A stretch of 64,000 nt of DNA from an uncultured Nitrosospira sp. (GTDB lineage: Bacteria; Nitrospirota; Nitrospiria; Nitrospirales; Nitrospiraceae). Under the pieces are notes generated by a model, which was not told where the DNA came from, searched no databases, and saw only the letters and a program-made list of their open reading frames with translations. The position numbers were made by a program, and so were the translations under genes. Below, in pieces: positions 25,022 through 35,500 of the stretch; positions within the stretch are counted from its first letter, which is position 1, and every line of letters begins with the position of its first letter. The DNA is taken from NCBI GenBank assembly GCA_900696515.1, contig CAADGK010000039.1, positions 1 through 64,000 on the forward strand, read 5' to 3'.

Positions 25022-27613
25022 TCACATCGAAATGGCGACATCGACCGCCAGGGGAGTCGTCAGTTCTGCTCCCGTAATGGCATCAAGCAGGTAGACCCCA
25101 ACCGTCTTCTGGGAAATCTCCTCGGACAGCATCACAGTGACGGTGTTCGGTTCGATTCGCTTGTTATCGCTTTCAGAAATCTTCAGCTTCACTTCCCCGG
25201 TCGCATCCTCAAAGCCATAGGAGGCGCTTACCGGCATCGACACGCACTTCTTGTTCGCCCGCAGTTCAATCCGCACCTTCGGCGGTTCAAATCCGAACAA
25301 GTTCGACTCGCTCTGGGTCCCAGCAATCTGCACGGAAAAGAACCTCGTGGTTAGTTTCGCCGTGCCGGGGGTCAACATCCATTGGATAGAGGTCGTCGGG
25401 GCAGAGATCTTCGCCGTCGACTGCATCACCACCACAGGCACGATCAGTTCTTGAGGAGATAGTCCCCCGTGGAAATAGGCTCGCCCGCCGCCTTTCGATT
25501 TAAAGACGGCAAACGTCCACGGAGTCGCGATGTCGAATTGGCTGTCCACGCCCAGTGATGCCAACGAGGTCCGCAGGTACGACGGCTCCGAGGTTCCGCC
25601 AACGCCTACCCATACCCGGCGATGGAGGTCTTCGACCTTTCCACCGGGGGATTCGATTTTCATGTCTTCCCCGATCTCATCGGCAAACAAGTGCCCGTGA
25701 TCGGCCACCAGCACGATGGTCTTGATACCATGGTCGGACAACACCCGCACTCCCCGCCGTAAATGGCTCAGCACGCCGTCGATCTGCAATCGGGCTTGGG
25801 CCAGGTTGTCGGCCTCGCCCAGTTCATCGATTTCCTGTGAGGTAATCAGGATCAACTGGTTGGCTTGAATACCGTCTTTCACCTTCTTGCCGGGCTTGGG
25901 GAGCAAGTCATCTAGCTTGGCGTCGAAAACCGGCACGCCCGCATGTTCTTTCAGGAAGGCCACTCGGTCCTTGCGATCCTTGATGATCTTCCCAGCGACC
26001 TCCAACGCCAGCTTACCACCGCCGACACCGACCACCTTAGCCGATTCGTAGGCCCTCGGCAGCAGGGCCGCCATGCCGATCTCTGTGATCGTCGGCATCG
26101 TGCCGATGGCGGACTGGACTTCCAGCGTGAAGTCATCGGTGAGCAGCCGGGACAACTCACGAGCCATTTCGTACCGCAGGGCATCTACCCAGACGTAAGC
26201 CACCTTCCCTTGGCCCAAGTGCGGCTTCACCTGCTGCTCGAAGAAATCCCGCTGCCGCAGCAGCCCCTTGATCGGATGCTTGGCCTTGGCGAAATGGGTG
26301 ACGAAGTGCTTGGCCAGTTCGCTTCCTACCTCGGTGTAGCGCTGCTCGGCTTTGGTGATGAGCTTCTCCACCCCCTGATGCCCGTCGCCAGCGGCGAACT
26401 CGAAGTTGTACTTCCGACTCTCCATGTGTCGGTGGTGCGTGTCTAGCAGGCACCACGGCTCGTCGTCATCGGCGTAGGCTTTGACCAGAGCTGGAACCGT
26501 GGTCGGCGCGTTCTTAATTTCCTTGCCCACCCGATCCGCTTCCAGCAAGACCTCGGCGGCGGACAAAATCAGCGCCCATCGGGCCTGAATCTTCGGCTCG
26601 ATATCGGCCCAGAAGCGGGAGAGTCGTCGCCGTGCCAATTCCAGCAGGTCGGCTGTCGCCTTCTTGAGAAGCTCGGCTTCGACATGCTCCAGCAATGTTC
26701 GCTCAACACACAAGAAAGTTTCGTTCTCCTTGAGCGGTTCGACGGGCAAATCAAGCTGACCGAGGGCAAGCTCCTGCTCGGTCGTATTGGCGACGGCAAC
26801 GTAACTGTATCGATGTTCCCGGCTGTTTCTCCACATTCGGGCAAGCCGCATACAGGCATCGACGCCGCCCGTGCTGTGGGCGACGGAAACTGACGACAGC
26901 GACGACGGCCCCTGCTTCTTGAGAGCTACGAACAGATCGGTGGCGAGAACGTGACGCCCCAGCTTTACTCGCCAGTTGGACAACGCTCCGGCGGCGGGCA
27001 GTTCGATGTCGAAGCCCAATTGCAGCAGGTGCCGCAGTTCCTTCCCTGCCTCCTTCTTTTCAATTTCGTCGTCGTAATGGTCATCGTGCAAAAAGGCCAA
27101 GCCAACTTCCTGCGGATTGGCCGTGCCGAAGATCAGCGTCAGCACGCCGGTGGAAATGTCCTTGCCCTTGTCGGCCAGTGAATTGAGGTCCGCCAGCGAC
27201 AACTTGCCAGCTTCCACCTGCCGTTCAATCTCGCCCACCTGATCCTCGCCCAAAATCGGTTTGAGGGCGTTGCGGGCCACGACGGAGAGGCGGGTGTTGC
27301 AGGCCGGGGGTTGTTGCCGGGGCTGCATAACGACCCCGGCAGCGTCGAGTTCGATCAAAGCGCTGTGGGTCTTCTCTCGCTCGATGGGGACGTAAACGAC
27401 CAGCCGGGGCGGTTGCCCGTCGTCCATCAGGTGGTCGATCTCTTTACGCAACTTGAGGAAGCTGCCGTCGAATCGGGCCACAGTGGTCTTGGGGAGCGTG
27501 AGTTCCGCCGCTGCCGAGCCGTAGGCTTGCTCCGGGTCGTACCAGACGACCAGCCCCTTGTCATCGACCTGCTTGGCGATGAGTTGAGCGAGATGTTCGG
27601 TGACGACGGCCAT
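25022..27613 (-). CDS. pglZ: BREX alkaline-phosphatase-like protein PglZ
   Basis: An 863-residue protein with a PglZ domain of the alkaline phosphatase superfamily in its centre: VAYVWVDALRYEMARELSRLL (metal-ligand Asp) and IVLVADHGHLFADE (metal-binding Asp-His). PglZ is essential for BREX defence and forms a complex with PglX and BrxB. ATG 27613 overlaps the pglX stop by one base (TAATG), so I reject the upstream GTG at 27661 within pglX. The N terminus (LIAKQVDDKGLVVWYDPEQ) matches the usual PglZ start. Confidence 0.93.
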   Translation of the reverse strand: MAVVTEHLAQLIAKQVDDKGLVVWYDPEQAYGSAAAELTLPKTTVARFDGSFLKLRKEIDHLMDDGQPPRLVVYVPIEREKTHSALIELDAAGVVMQPRQQPPACNTRLSVVARNALKPILGEDQVGEIERQVEAGKLSLADLNSLADKGKDISTGVLTLIFGTANPQEVGLAFLHDDHYDDEIEKKEAGKELRHLLQLGFDIELPAAGALSNWRVKLGRHVLATDLFVALKKQGPSSLSSVSVAHSTGGVDACMRLARMWRNSREHRYSYVAVANTTEQELALGQLDLPVEPLKENETFLCVERTLLEHVEAELLKKATADLLELARRRLSRFWADIEPKIQARWALILSAAEVLLEADRVGKEIKNAPTTVPALVKAYADDDEPWCLLDTHHRHMESRKYNFEFAAGDGHQGVEKLITKAEQRYTEVGSELAKHFVTHFAKAKHPIKGLLRQRDFFEQQVKPHLGQGKVAYVWVDALRYEMARELSRLLTDDFTLEVQSAIGTMPTITEIGMAALLPRAYESAKVVGVGGGKLALEVAGKIIKDRKDRVAFLKEHAGVPVFDAKLDDLLPKPGKKVKDGIQANQLILITSQEIDELGEADNLAQARLQIDGVLSHLRRGVRVLSDHGIKTIVLVADHGHLFADEIGEDMKIESPGGKVEDLHRRVWVGVGGTSEPSYLRTSLASLGVDSQFDIATPWTFAVFKSKGGGRAYFHGGLSPQELIVPVVVMQSTAKISAPTTSIQWMLTPGTAKLTTRFFSVQIAGTQSESNLFGFEPPKVRIELRANKKCVSMPVSASYGFEDATGEVKLKISESDNKRIEPNTVTVMLSEEISQKTVGVYLLDAITGAELTTPLAVDVAISM

Positions 27614-30600
27614 TACTTCACCAATCCTTTCTGGCGAAGCTGCTTGCCGATCGAGGACCACTCGTATTGGCCTTCCATTAATTCATCCCAGTATTTCTTG
27701 GCTTCATTCCACGGAACCAGTTCCCAGAGCGGGGCGATGTTCAGGACGACACCATCGTTGAGGTCGGGTTCGAGATGCAGGTTCGCCGCCCGCCGCAGCT
27801 TGTCCTCGAAGTCCCGCAGTTCGGAGAGAAACTCTTCCTGCCGTTCCACCTTCTTGGCGAGCCCTTTGGCCTCTTTGCCGCTTTCCCCCGCTGCGGCCTT
27901 CTGGGTGCGAAGCGAATCGAGGCTGCTGGTTTCCAAGCGAATCTTCGGCTCAACGTAATTCATCAGCGCCTTGAAGAGCAGGTCTTTGTCGAGCCGGTGG
28001 TAGTAAAGCCAAATGGCGTAATTCTTCTTCGAGGATTGCAGCAGCCAATAGATCGGAGCCTTGCGCCGGCTCTTCGAGTAGCGGGAGATATGATCGTCCC
28101 AAAAACCGCCCTTGCCCGGCTTGCGGAAGTAGTCACGAAGTTCTTTAACGCCGAGAATCTCGCAGGCTTCCTTTTCCACGAAATCGGCTCGTTCCTTCCA
28201 AATGAACTCAAAGACTTGTCGCACCCTATGGATGATGTCATCGGAGTGTTCTGCATCATCAGGTGTGATCGAGTGCCAAGTGGTGGACCGACAATCTGAA
28301 CCGGGTGGAATTGGCGGAATTGGGGAGTCAGGACCCGGTAGGACCACTCCATCGGTTGACTTAGCTTTCTGCTTCTGCCAACGGCCGACGCATACGCCGA
28401 CGGAATACGACAAAATGCGTGCCCCGACATCTCGCAGCATTCCAGTCGGAAGTAATTGTGAAGTGCGGCGAGCCGAAATGATAGACTTTGGATGCACTTT
28501 GAAGCGACTGGCGAGCAACTCAAGTCGTCGATCTGCGATGTATGTCTTCTTCGTCAACGACCGACTCGCCCCGGACGCCTGTACCTCTTCATCAATGATG
28601 TGCTCAATTGGCTGTTCGTAAATAGCATTAAGATCTGCGATCTCTTCGTGAGTTAGCGCCCTTTGGGGGAACTTATCGGGGTGTTCCCCGCATTCACCGC
28701 AAAGTTCTCGGTAGTCCTTCTCGCTGAGTCCATAATTATGCAGCACTCGATCCTCAGCAGTTCGATGGCATCGAATGACTTCTTCAACTCGTGCTTCCCA
28801 TTCGGCAATTTCCGCTTCAGCAAGTTCCTTCAATGAAGGTAATACACCCGTACAAGCGAAGGGACTGATAAAATATCGGTCTGGCTCTTGCGTCGCACAA
28901 AACCCACGAATCCTATCCCAAATCAACTCAGTCGCTTTGGAAACCAACTCCCTGTCATCATCGCTGGCCTCGACTGTTGGAATTCCAGCAACGATTCGTG
29001 GCCCATAGTGCCTTGCAGCGCTGCCACTATGAACGGCGTCGCCACTGCCAACGCACATTTCAATGAAAAACTGTGCCAGTCGAGTGTTTAGAATGAAGGC
29101 GCATTCGAGAAGGCGGTGCTTAGGCGGGGTAATTGTCACGCCGTTGGGACTAAAGACACAGCCGGGAGGCAATACCCGTGCCGACAGGTTGCTCGTCGTT
29201 CTCTCCGTGTATGTTACTCCCCACTGAAAATACGCCGCAGAATTCGATTGACGGCGAGCACGGTCCTTCATCGACCAATCAACTACCAAGTGATAGTCGC
29301 CGTAGAATGGTGAATACTCACCACCTTTTGCGAACGAAACCCATCTGGGGGAGTCTCCGCTCAATTCCGACTCTGGGATTTCCCATTGAAGTCGCAGAAA
29401 AAAGTCGTCATCGCCGGTCTGAAGTCCTACAAAGGGGAACCCATAAACGGTTCGCACGTTCGTTGGCATTCTGAAGAGTTTACGCCAGCGGGGAGATACC
29501 CAATATGCAGTTCGATTGGCGGGGATGTCGAGAAATGATGCAAGCTCAGCTACGAATGCAACTTGACTCGTGCCTTGGCTGTGGAGCAAATGGCACACTT
29601 CTGCGAGAGATGATCCTTTATCTTCACGGGCCAACAAACTGATAAACAGAGAGCTACCACGGCTGGTTGCTCGTTTCTGTGCTGTATAAGCTGCAGCCTC
29701 GACGAGCGCATCGTCCAGCACGCCGTATCCAAGATCGGCCATGACATTGAGCGAAGCGGACACCCCTAGCAGCTTTTCCCTCCATCCTTCAAGCAATTCC
29801 AAAAAGAATCCGAGCCGAGATGTTAGAGCACCGAGCAATCCATCTTGCTCAAGAAGAATAACGCCTCGATCTACGAAGGCGGAAAACACATCTTGACTGG
29901 CGTTGTCGTAGGCTCTGTACAAATAGCTCCGAGAGGGAACCGAAACCTCGCCAAATGGAGGATTCATCAGAATCACATCATACCGCTTCTGGCAAACGTC
30001 CACGAAGGCGAAGCCCCGCACTGCGTCCTCTGTAAACAGCCGCCGTTGCAGCCGCTTGCCATTGTGGGCTTTCTCCGCATAGGAGCGCAGCGTCTCGACA
30101 ACCCGTGATTCGGCTTCCTCAAAGAATTGGTGGTCCGTAATGTCCGAGAGATCAAAGTGAGATGGCTGTTCGGGCTTCCCGGCGAGGCGATCCATCGCCG
30201 CCTGAGTGAACAAGAGCGGCTGGCCCTCGCGATCCGTGGCTTGGGTCGTCTCACGAATATACTGCTTCTTGGCAGCGGCCACGGCATCCCGGATCTCTTC
30301 CTCGATCTTGAGCAGCGAACCGGCTTCGCCAGCCAGCTTCATCTTGTCGAAGACGACCTCCACCACTTGACCGAGGACTTTCGGCTCAAGCTGGCCGACG
30401 AACTCCTTGAGCATCTGCTCTTCGCCCGGCATCGGCTCGGCACAGACGAAGTTAGAGCGGGTGATCATGGGCCGATCCTTCTTCAGTCCCATCTCCTGAT
30501 ACGCCCGCTGGCAACGCAGCCACAGAGCAAGGGCCGCAATCTGGCTGGCCCGCAGGTCAATGTCGATGCCGTGCAGGTTATGAGCGAGGATCAGCCGGGG

Positions 30601-31767
30601 GGCATCTCGGTTGAGGGCATCCAGCGTCGGGTAGTCTTTCTTGAGCGCCGGGCAGAGTTCGGGGTCGGCGTGGGCTTCCTTGTAGATCGTGAGAAGCAGG
30701 TCGAAGCAGTACAGAAGGAAATGGCCGCTGCCGCAGGCCGGATCGAGAATCTTGAGCTCCCGTGGGTCCTTCTTTGGGCGGTGCGGAATGTGGACCGGGA
30801 GCTTGAGTAGTTCTTCCTGTGAAAGATCGTCCTGGGTCTCGGCAGCGCCCTTTGCCGGCTGTTCGCCGTCCTTCAAGAAAACCTCGGTGGGGCGGCGGAC
30901 CATGTAGCGGCACTGGTCCTTGATCTTGGTGTCCCCCTTCCGCATCTCGTACCAAATGCGGCCCAGCGTGTTGTCGGTGAGGAACTCGACCACATAGCGG
31001 GGCGTGAAGAACTGGTTGCGGAAGGCCAGTTCGTAGGAGTTGCGGGGAGCTTGGCTTTCCTTGCGAGCCTGATCCCGCAGTTCCTTGGGAGTGAAATACT
31101 GGTAGACCCAGCCGATGGTTTCGTCCTGCGACCAAATCTTTGGCCATTGCTCCCGCAGTTCGGTTTCCTCAGCCTTGATCCCGCCGCCGTTGAGCAGGTC
31201 GAGAACTTCATCGAACGTCTTCTGCCGAGGATAGAGGCGATTGGCCGGATCGTTCGGGTTGAACAGCACGCCGATTTCGGCGGAGAGCGCCCCGCCGAGC
31301 CAGTCCAAGAAATGCCGATAGGCGACATCCTGATGGCCGGTATTGAAGAGCCGCTCGTCCTCCGGGTGTTCGGCCAGATAGAACTTCACCCCGTTGGAGT
31401 TCACGCCCCGGCTGACCGCTTCCCGAAACTTCTGCCCGCCGACGTAGACCTCACGGGCCTCCATCATCTTGTAGGCACAGAGCCGGTTGAGATGCGTGAA
31501 GGCGATTTCCCGGATCAACTGGTCGAGGGCATCCTTCGGCTTGAACCCACGGGCCTTGATGTGGTCGAAGTGATCGAGAATGTCCTTGCGAGCCGCTTGT
31601 TCCTCCTCGCTCAAGTGCGACATCTTGGCGCTGGGATCAGCCGTCACCTGATCCTTCTTGGCGAAGATGGCGTACTTTCCCTCAAGCTCCTGTGAAATGG
31701 AGTCTTCCAGCAATTTGCGACACTGTGTCACGACGTTGCGGAGCTTGTTGCGTATCTCTTGGTTCAT
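27613..31767 (-). CDS. pglX: BREX adenine-specific DNA methyltransferase PglX
   Basis: A 1384-residue N6-adenine methyltransferase. SAM-binding motif I reads DPACGSGHFLLY near residue 341 and catalytic motif IV ILMNPPFGE near residue 600. PglX methylates a non-palindromic site of the host genome and is the specificity factor in BREX. At 1384 residues it is longer than many type 1 PglX proteins (about 1200), with extra sequence in the C-terminal, presumably target-recognition, part. It starts one base after the HEPN gene (TGA-A-ATG). A frame change was not seen. Confidence 0.93.
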   Translation of the reverse strand: MNQEIRNKLRNVVTQCRKLLEDSISQELEGKYAIFAKKDQVTADPSAKMSHLSEEEQAARKDILDHFDHIKARGFKPKDALDQLIREIAFTHLNRLCAYKMMEAREVYVGGQKFREAVSRGVNSNGVKFYLAEHPEDERLFNTGHQDVAYRHFLDWLGGALSAEIGVLFNPNDPANRLYPRQKTFDEVLDLLNGGGIKAEETELREQWPKIWSQDETIGWVYQYFTPKELRDQARKESQAPRNSYELAFRNQFFTPRYVVEFLTDNTLGRIWYEMRKGDTKIKDQCRYMVRRPTEVFLKDGEQPAKGAAETQDDLSQEELLKLPVHIPHRPKKDPRELKILDPACGSGHFLLYCFDLLLTIYKEAHADPELCPALKKDYPTLDALNRDAPRLILAHNLHGIDIDLRASQIAALALWLRCQRAYQEMGLKKDRPMITRSNFVCAEPMPGEEQMLKEFVGQLEPKVLGQVVEVVFDKMKLAGEAGSLLKIEEEIRDAVAAAKKQYIRETTQATDREGQPLLFTQAAMDRLAGKPEQPSHFDLSDITDHQFFEEAESRVVETLRSYAEKAHNGKRLQRRLFTEDAVRGFAFVDVCQKRYDVILMNPPFGEVSVPSRSYLYRAYDNASQDVFSAFVDRGVILLEQDGLLGALTSRLGFFLELLEGWREKLLGVSASLNVMADLGYGVLDDALVEAAAYTAQKRATSRGSSLFISLLAREDKGSSLAEVCHLLHSQGTSQVAFVAELASFLDIPANRTAYWVSPRWRKLFRMPTNVRTVYGFPFVGLQTGDDDFFLRLQWEIPESELSGDSPRWVSFAKGGEYSPFYGDYHLVVDWSMKDRARRQSNSAAYFQWGVTYTERTTSNLSARVLPPGCVFSPNGVTITPPKHRLLECAFILNTRLAQFFIEMCVGSGDAVHSGSAARHYGPRIVAGIPTVEASDDDRELVSKATELIWDRIRGFCATQEPDRYFISPFACTGVLPSLKELAEAEIAEWEARVEEVIRCHRTAEDRVLHNYGLSEKDYRELCGECGEHPDKFPQRALTHEEIADLNAIYEQPIEHIIDEEVQASGASRSLTKKTYIADRRLELLASRFKVHPKSIISARRTSQLLPTGMLRDVGARILSYSVGVCVGRWQKQKAKSTDGVVLPGPDSPIPPIPPGSDCRSTTWHSITPDDAEHSDDIIHRVRQVFEFIWKERADFVEKEACEILGVKELRDYFRKPGKGGFWDDHISRYSKSRRKAPIYWLLQSSKKNYAIWLYYHRLDKDLLFKALMNYVEPKIRLETSSLDSLRTQKAAAGESGKEAKGLAKKVERQEEFLSELRDFEDKLRRAANLHLEPDLNDGVVLNIAPLWELVPWNEAKKYWDELMEGQYEWSSIGKQLRQKGLVK

Positions 31768-31768
31768 T

Positions 31769-32590
31769 TCACGCTGCCCCCTGCGGTTGCGTCGCCGCCG
31801 CTTGCTGTTTCAGTTCCTTAAGTCGGCTCGCCACGAGGTCATCCAACGCAATACAAACCACCCGAATCGTTTCAACGGCCTGCTTCGCCCATGGAAAGCC
31901 AATCTCTTGCGCGAGGCCAGCGGGGTCGTCCTGCGAACGGTCAGCACGATGCACGATATCGTTTCGCCGCTTTACCGTTGCGTCGAGTGTTTTCTTGATT
32001 TCGCCTTCATCCCGGCCTAATTGGTGGGCGATTTGTTCCCAAGGATTATCTAGACCAAGCAATACGCCGGTAATGTGTATGCCTCGTCTGCCATTGAGGT
32101 AGTTGAAATTCAGGCTGGTGATCATCTTATTGGCAACAAACAGCGGGTCGGGATCAACGAGAATGCGGACAGCTTCATCAAGGTCGAATTTCAAGTCCTT
32201 GAATTGGTTCTTGAACGCCTCGTCATTCTTTGGAGCGAAGTCTCGACCTCGTAGGTGGATCACTTGCGGCAGGTTGTTCCGTAGCAAGATCGGGAGATAC
32301 GTTTCTAAGGCGGTGCTGGCCGTGACGACGGACTGACGGAGCAGATTGCAGAGTGCGCTGCGCTTAATGGCTGCGGGAGGTACCTCGGCCCGCTCACGAA
32401 TCAAACCCAAGAAGATTTCGTTATAGATGACCATTAAGCTCTCGCCATCTTCGGCCTTGACGATCTCTCGCAGTGACTTCAAGAGTGCGTCTTCGGTATT
32501 GAGGGCATCGTGCTCCAGTAGACGAAAAACCTTGAGCAGCAGGTCTGCCGGCCGGATGTTGTCTTCGAAAACCTGGCGGGGGCTGAGCAT
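31769..32590 (-). CDS. HEPN-like domain protein inside the BREX operon
   Basis: A 273-residue soluble, mainly helical protein. In the C-terminal half RRNDIVHRAD holds the R-x4-H motif (Arg209, His214) of HEPN ribonucleases and HEPN-fold sensor proteins. Its flanks (long helix before, Asp-Pro-Ala loop after) fit that fold. It begins three bases after the brxC stop, preceded by GGAG, and ends one base before pglX, so it is a fully coupled member of the operon. It is not a core BREX gene. Inference: an RNase effector kept silent until BREX fails, or a scaffold. Confidence 0.65.
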   Translation of the reverse strand: MLSPRQVFEDNIRPADLLLKVFRLLEHDALNTEDALLKSLREIVKAEDGESLMVIYNEIFLGLIRERAEVPPAAIKRSALCNLLRQSVVTASTALETYLPILLRNNLPQVIHLRGRDFAPKNDEAFKNQFKDLKFDLDEAVRILVDPDPLFVANKMITSLNFNYLNGRRGIHITGVLLGLDNPWEQIAHQLGRDEGEIKKTLDATVKRRNDIVHRADRSQDDPAGLAQEIGFPWAKQAVETIRVVCIALDDLVASRLKELKQQAAATQPQGAA

Positions 32591-32593
32591 GAT

Positions 32594-35500
32594 TCACTCC
32601 AAAATAATGACGGCACCTTCATCAATGCATTTTTGAAGTGAATCCCGAATGAGGTCGAGCGCCTTGTCCAGTTCCTCCTGCGTTTGAATGGGCCTATTGA
32701 AGAATTCCGACACTCGCACTTTTCGGACGGGTGCCTTCTTCTCGCTGCCGATTGAGAGTTCCTGCAACTTCACCAGCACCGACGACTTCAACCCAGCGAC
32801 GGCGGCTAGGTCGGACTCCATCTCGGTCAGGCTGGACTTGCCGAGCGACTTACCTTCCGCCACGGCTGTCTTATCCTCATCCGTGCCGACTCGTCCCTGT
32901 AGCGGCGAGAGCAGGGTTGCAGCAATGCTGGGATTGTTGGCCTCTAACGGTGGCCATTCACTACGGTTCTTAATCTCGCCGATGGCCGACTCGTAGGACT
33001 TCTTGCGGCGGTCGAAGAGTTGGCAATACGCGGTGCGATAGGCACCCAGCACTTTCTTCGTGTGGGCGGCGATGTCGTCCCACGAGTCGATGAACTGCTC
33101 GGAGGCCAGCAGCGTTTTCAGTTGGCCAACGGTACTTTCGAGTTCCAGCGAAGGAGCGTGAGCCGACAGACGCTGCCATACCTGATCGGTCGCTTGCCGG
33201 GCCTGCCGCAGCACGCCGATAGCTTCGGCATCGAGCGATTCTCGCAGCTTGCGAACCTTGTCCCGTGTCTCCCCGAAATCTTTTCCATTTTCGGTGAGGA
33301 TGCGAACGCAATCATCAGACGTCGAAGACTGGATGCCCGCCAAGGTTTGCTGGTACTCGGAGAGCATTGTCAGGACCGGCAGGCGATGGGCCTCGACGGT
33401 CGCCTTCAGAGGGTAGAGCTTTTCGAGTTCCTCGGCGGCGACCTTCTTGAATGCCGTTGCAATGGCTCCTTCTTCGACATCGACTTCCTCACCGGTCAGG
33501 TCTTCCAGTTGCTGGACGGCTTGTGTGAGCGTCTTGAGGCCGACCGACTGCCGAGGCGAGAACATCGAAGACCGGAACGCCAGATTGTTGATGAACGGCG
33601 TCCGGGAGGCCGGATCTTGGTGGTTGTGGTAACGATTGCCTTGGTACGTGACTTCGATCTCACCTGCCCTGAACAGGGTGGCGAGAATCAGCCGCAGCAC
33701 GTCACGTTCCCAGCCGTAGGGCGTGCCGCCAAACCGCTTCTCCAAGGTTTTTCCCATGCGGGTTTCTTTGTTGCCATAGCTGTGTTCGCTCTTCAGGTAA
33801 TCCAGCACTTCCTTGGCGACATCGGCGTTGACGTTGACGATATTTTTCGGGCCATCTTTGACGACCAACCCCAACCCGTGATCCCCTACATAGAAGACGT
33901 TGGGGAGAGCCTTTAGGTCAGCGGCTTTCAAGATGTGTTCCGCTTCATCGCCCTTGAGGGGGCGTGAACCCATTTGCAACTTGGGATATAAGTCGGGAAC
34001 AACCTGACTGAAGAGCTTCTTCAGGATTTCACTCAAGCCCTTTCCTAAAGCTGAAGCGTCCTTTTGAACGCCACGGAACATGCCGGTACCACGTTCCATC
34101 GCCTCGGTGAGCTTGTCCCGCAAGCGAGTTTCAAAGCCGTTCTTGGAGTTCTTTTCGTCTTGAAGACAGGTCGCTTCGTCTGGGCTGATCTTCTGCTGGG
34201 CACTTAGCTGGTTGTACTTGTCCACCATCCTTCGTGAGGCATGGAGTTGACCGACCAGTTCATCAATTTCAGGGGTAAGACAGAACAGCCAGTACAGATC
34301 GTTCTCGTGGGACTTCTGTTGGCTCTCTGTGCGGATTTCTTCAATGCGTTTGGTAAGTTCCTCGGCATCATCAGATACGCTCAAAGCCAGCGGCAGTTCC
34401 CCTTCATCCCCAATGCTCGACCCATCGATGCTGATGCCGATGCGGAATGAACGATTCTGGTAGCGGTAGGTCTTGAACTCCGGTTCATCGAAGATTTCTT
34501 GAACCGCGGTGCGAGTGAGTTCGTTCCGCTCACGAGGCTTCGGGTCAAGGTGTCCACTTCGTTCGTTGGTCCAGTTCTTCTCTTGGGCAGTTTGGAGCTT
34601 CCAACCTTCCTCGGTGTTGCGAATGAACTTGGCGGTATCCAGCCGCTTCACTGCAGCTTGGACTTCGCTGAGCGGTGTAGCCTTGCCCACTTCATCCACC
34701 AATACCGCAGCGAGGTTAGCTTCCGTGCGAGGCAGGTCACGAATGAACTCCAACAAGCAAATCGCTTTGGCGACCCGTAACGCCCATCCGTGATCTTCAG
34801 GATCGGTCTTAAATCGCTCGGCAATCTGATGGATGTCGGTACGCTTCTCGTTTGAGAGATTACCTTCGACCAACTCGAACACTTTATCCAACGTCACCAA
34901 CGCCCCGACGGGCTTTTGGGCAAAGGCCGTGCGATCCGACACCAGCATTTCATACGCTTGCTTGATGATCGTGCGGTTGCTGCCGCCGTAATGCCGTGGG
35001 GCACCGGGCTGAAGCCGAATGCCCGACATGATGCCGATGCACAGGTCGATGTAGTGCGGCGGGTAAGGATAAAAGTGGATGAAGTCGCCTTCGCTGAAGT
35101 CGGTGCGGCGGGTGGTGCGTTCCAACCGCAGGGCAGCGTTCAATTGCCCTTCATTCTTTTTGAACAAATCCTTCAGCGGTTTCTGGGCTTCGGTTTTCTT
35201 CGCCAAGACACGCTTTGTGGCAACTTCCCGAATGTCCGACGGTGCAAGGTCCACTCGATAACGGAAGCGGTCTTGCAGCTTGGCCAATTCAACACGCTTG
35301 GAGTCAATGGCGGCGACCACTTCATCGAGCTTCTCTTGCGACGTGACGACAATCCAACATGGGGCTGTGATCTTGCGGGCCTTCAACAAGTTCTTGCCGA
35401 CCTGGCCGAACGCTTCGATCGTGGCCCGAAGGTCTTCAATCTTGTCGCCGCTGCGCGCAACGTGCTGACCCACTTCGTCGATGATGAAGACGAGCGCCTT

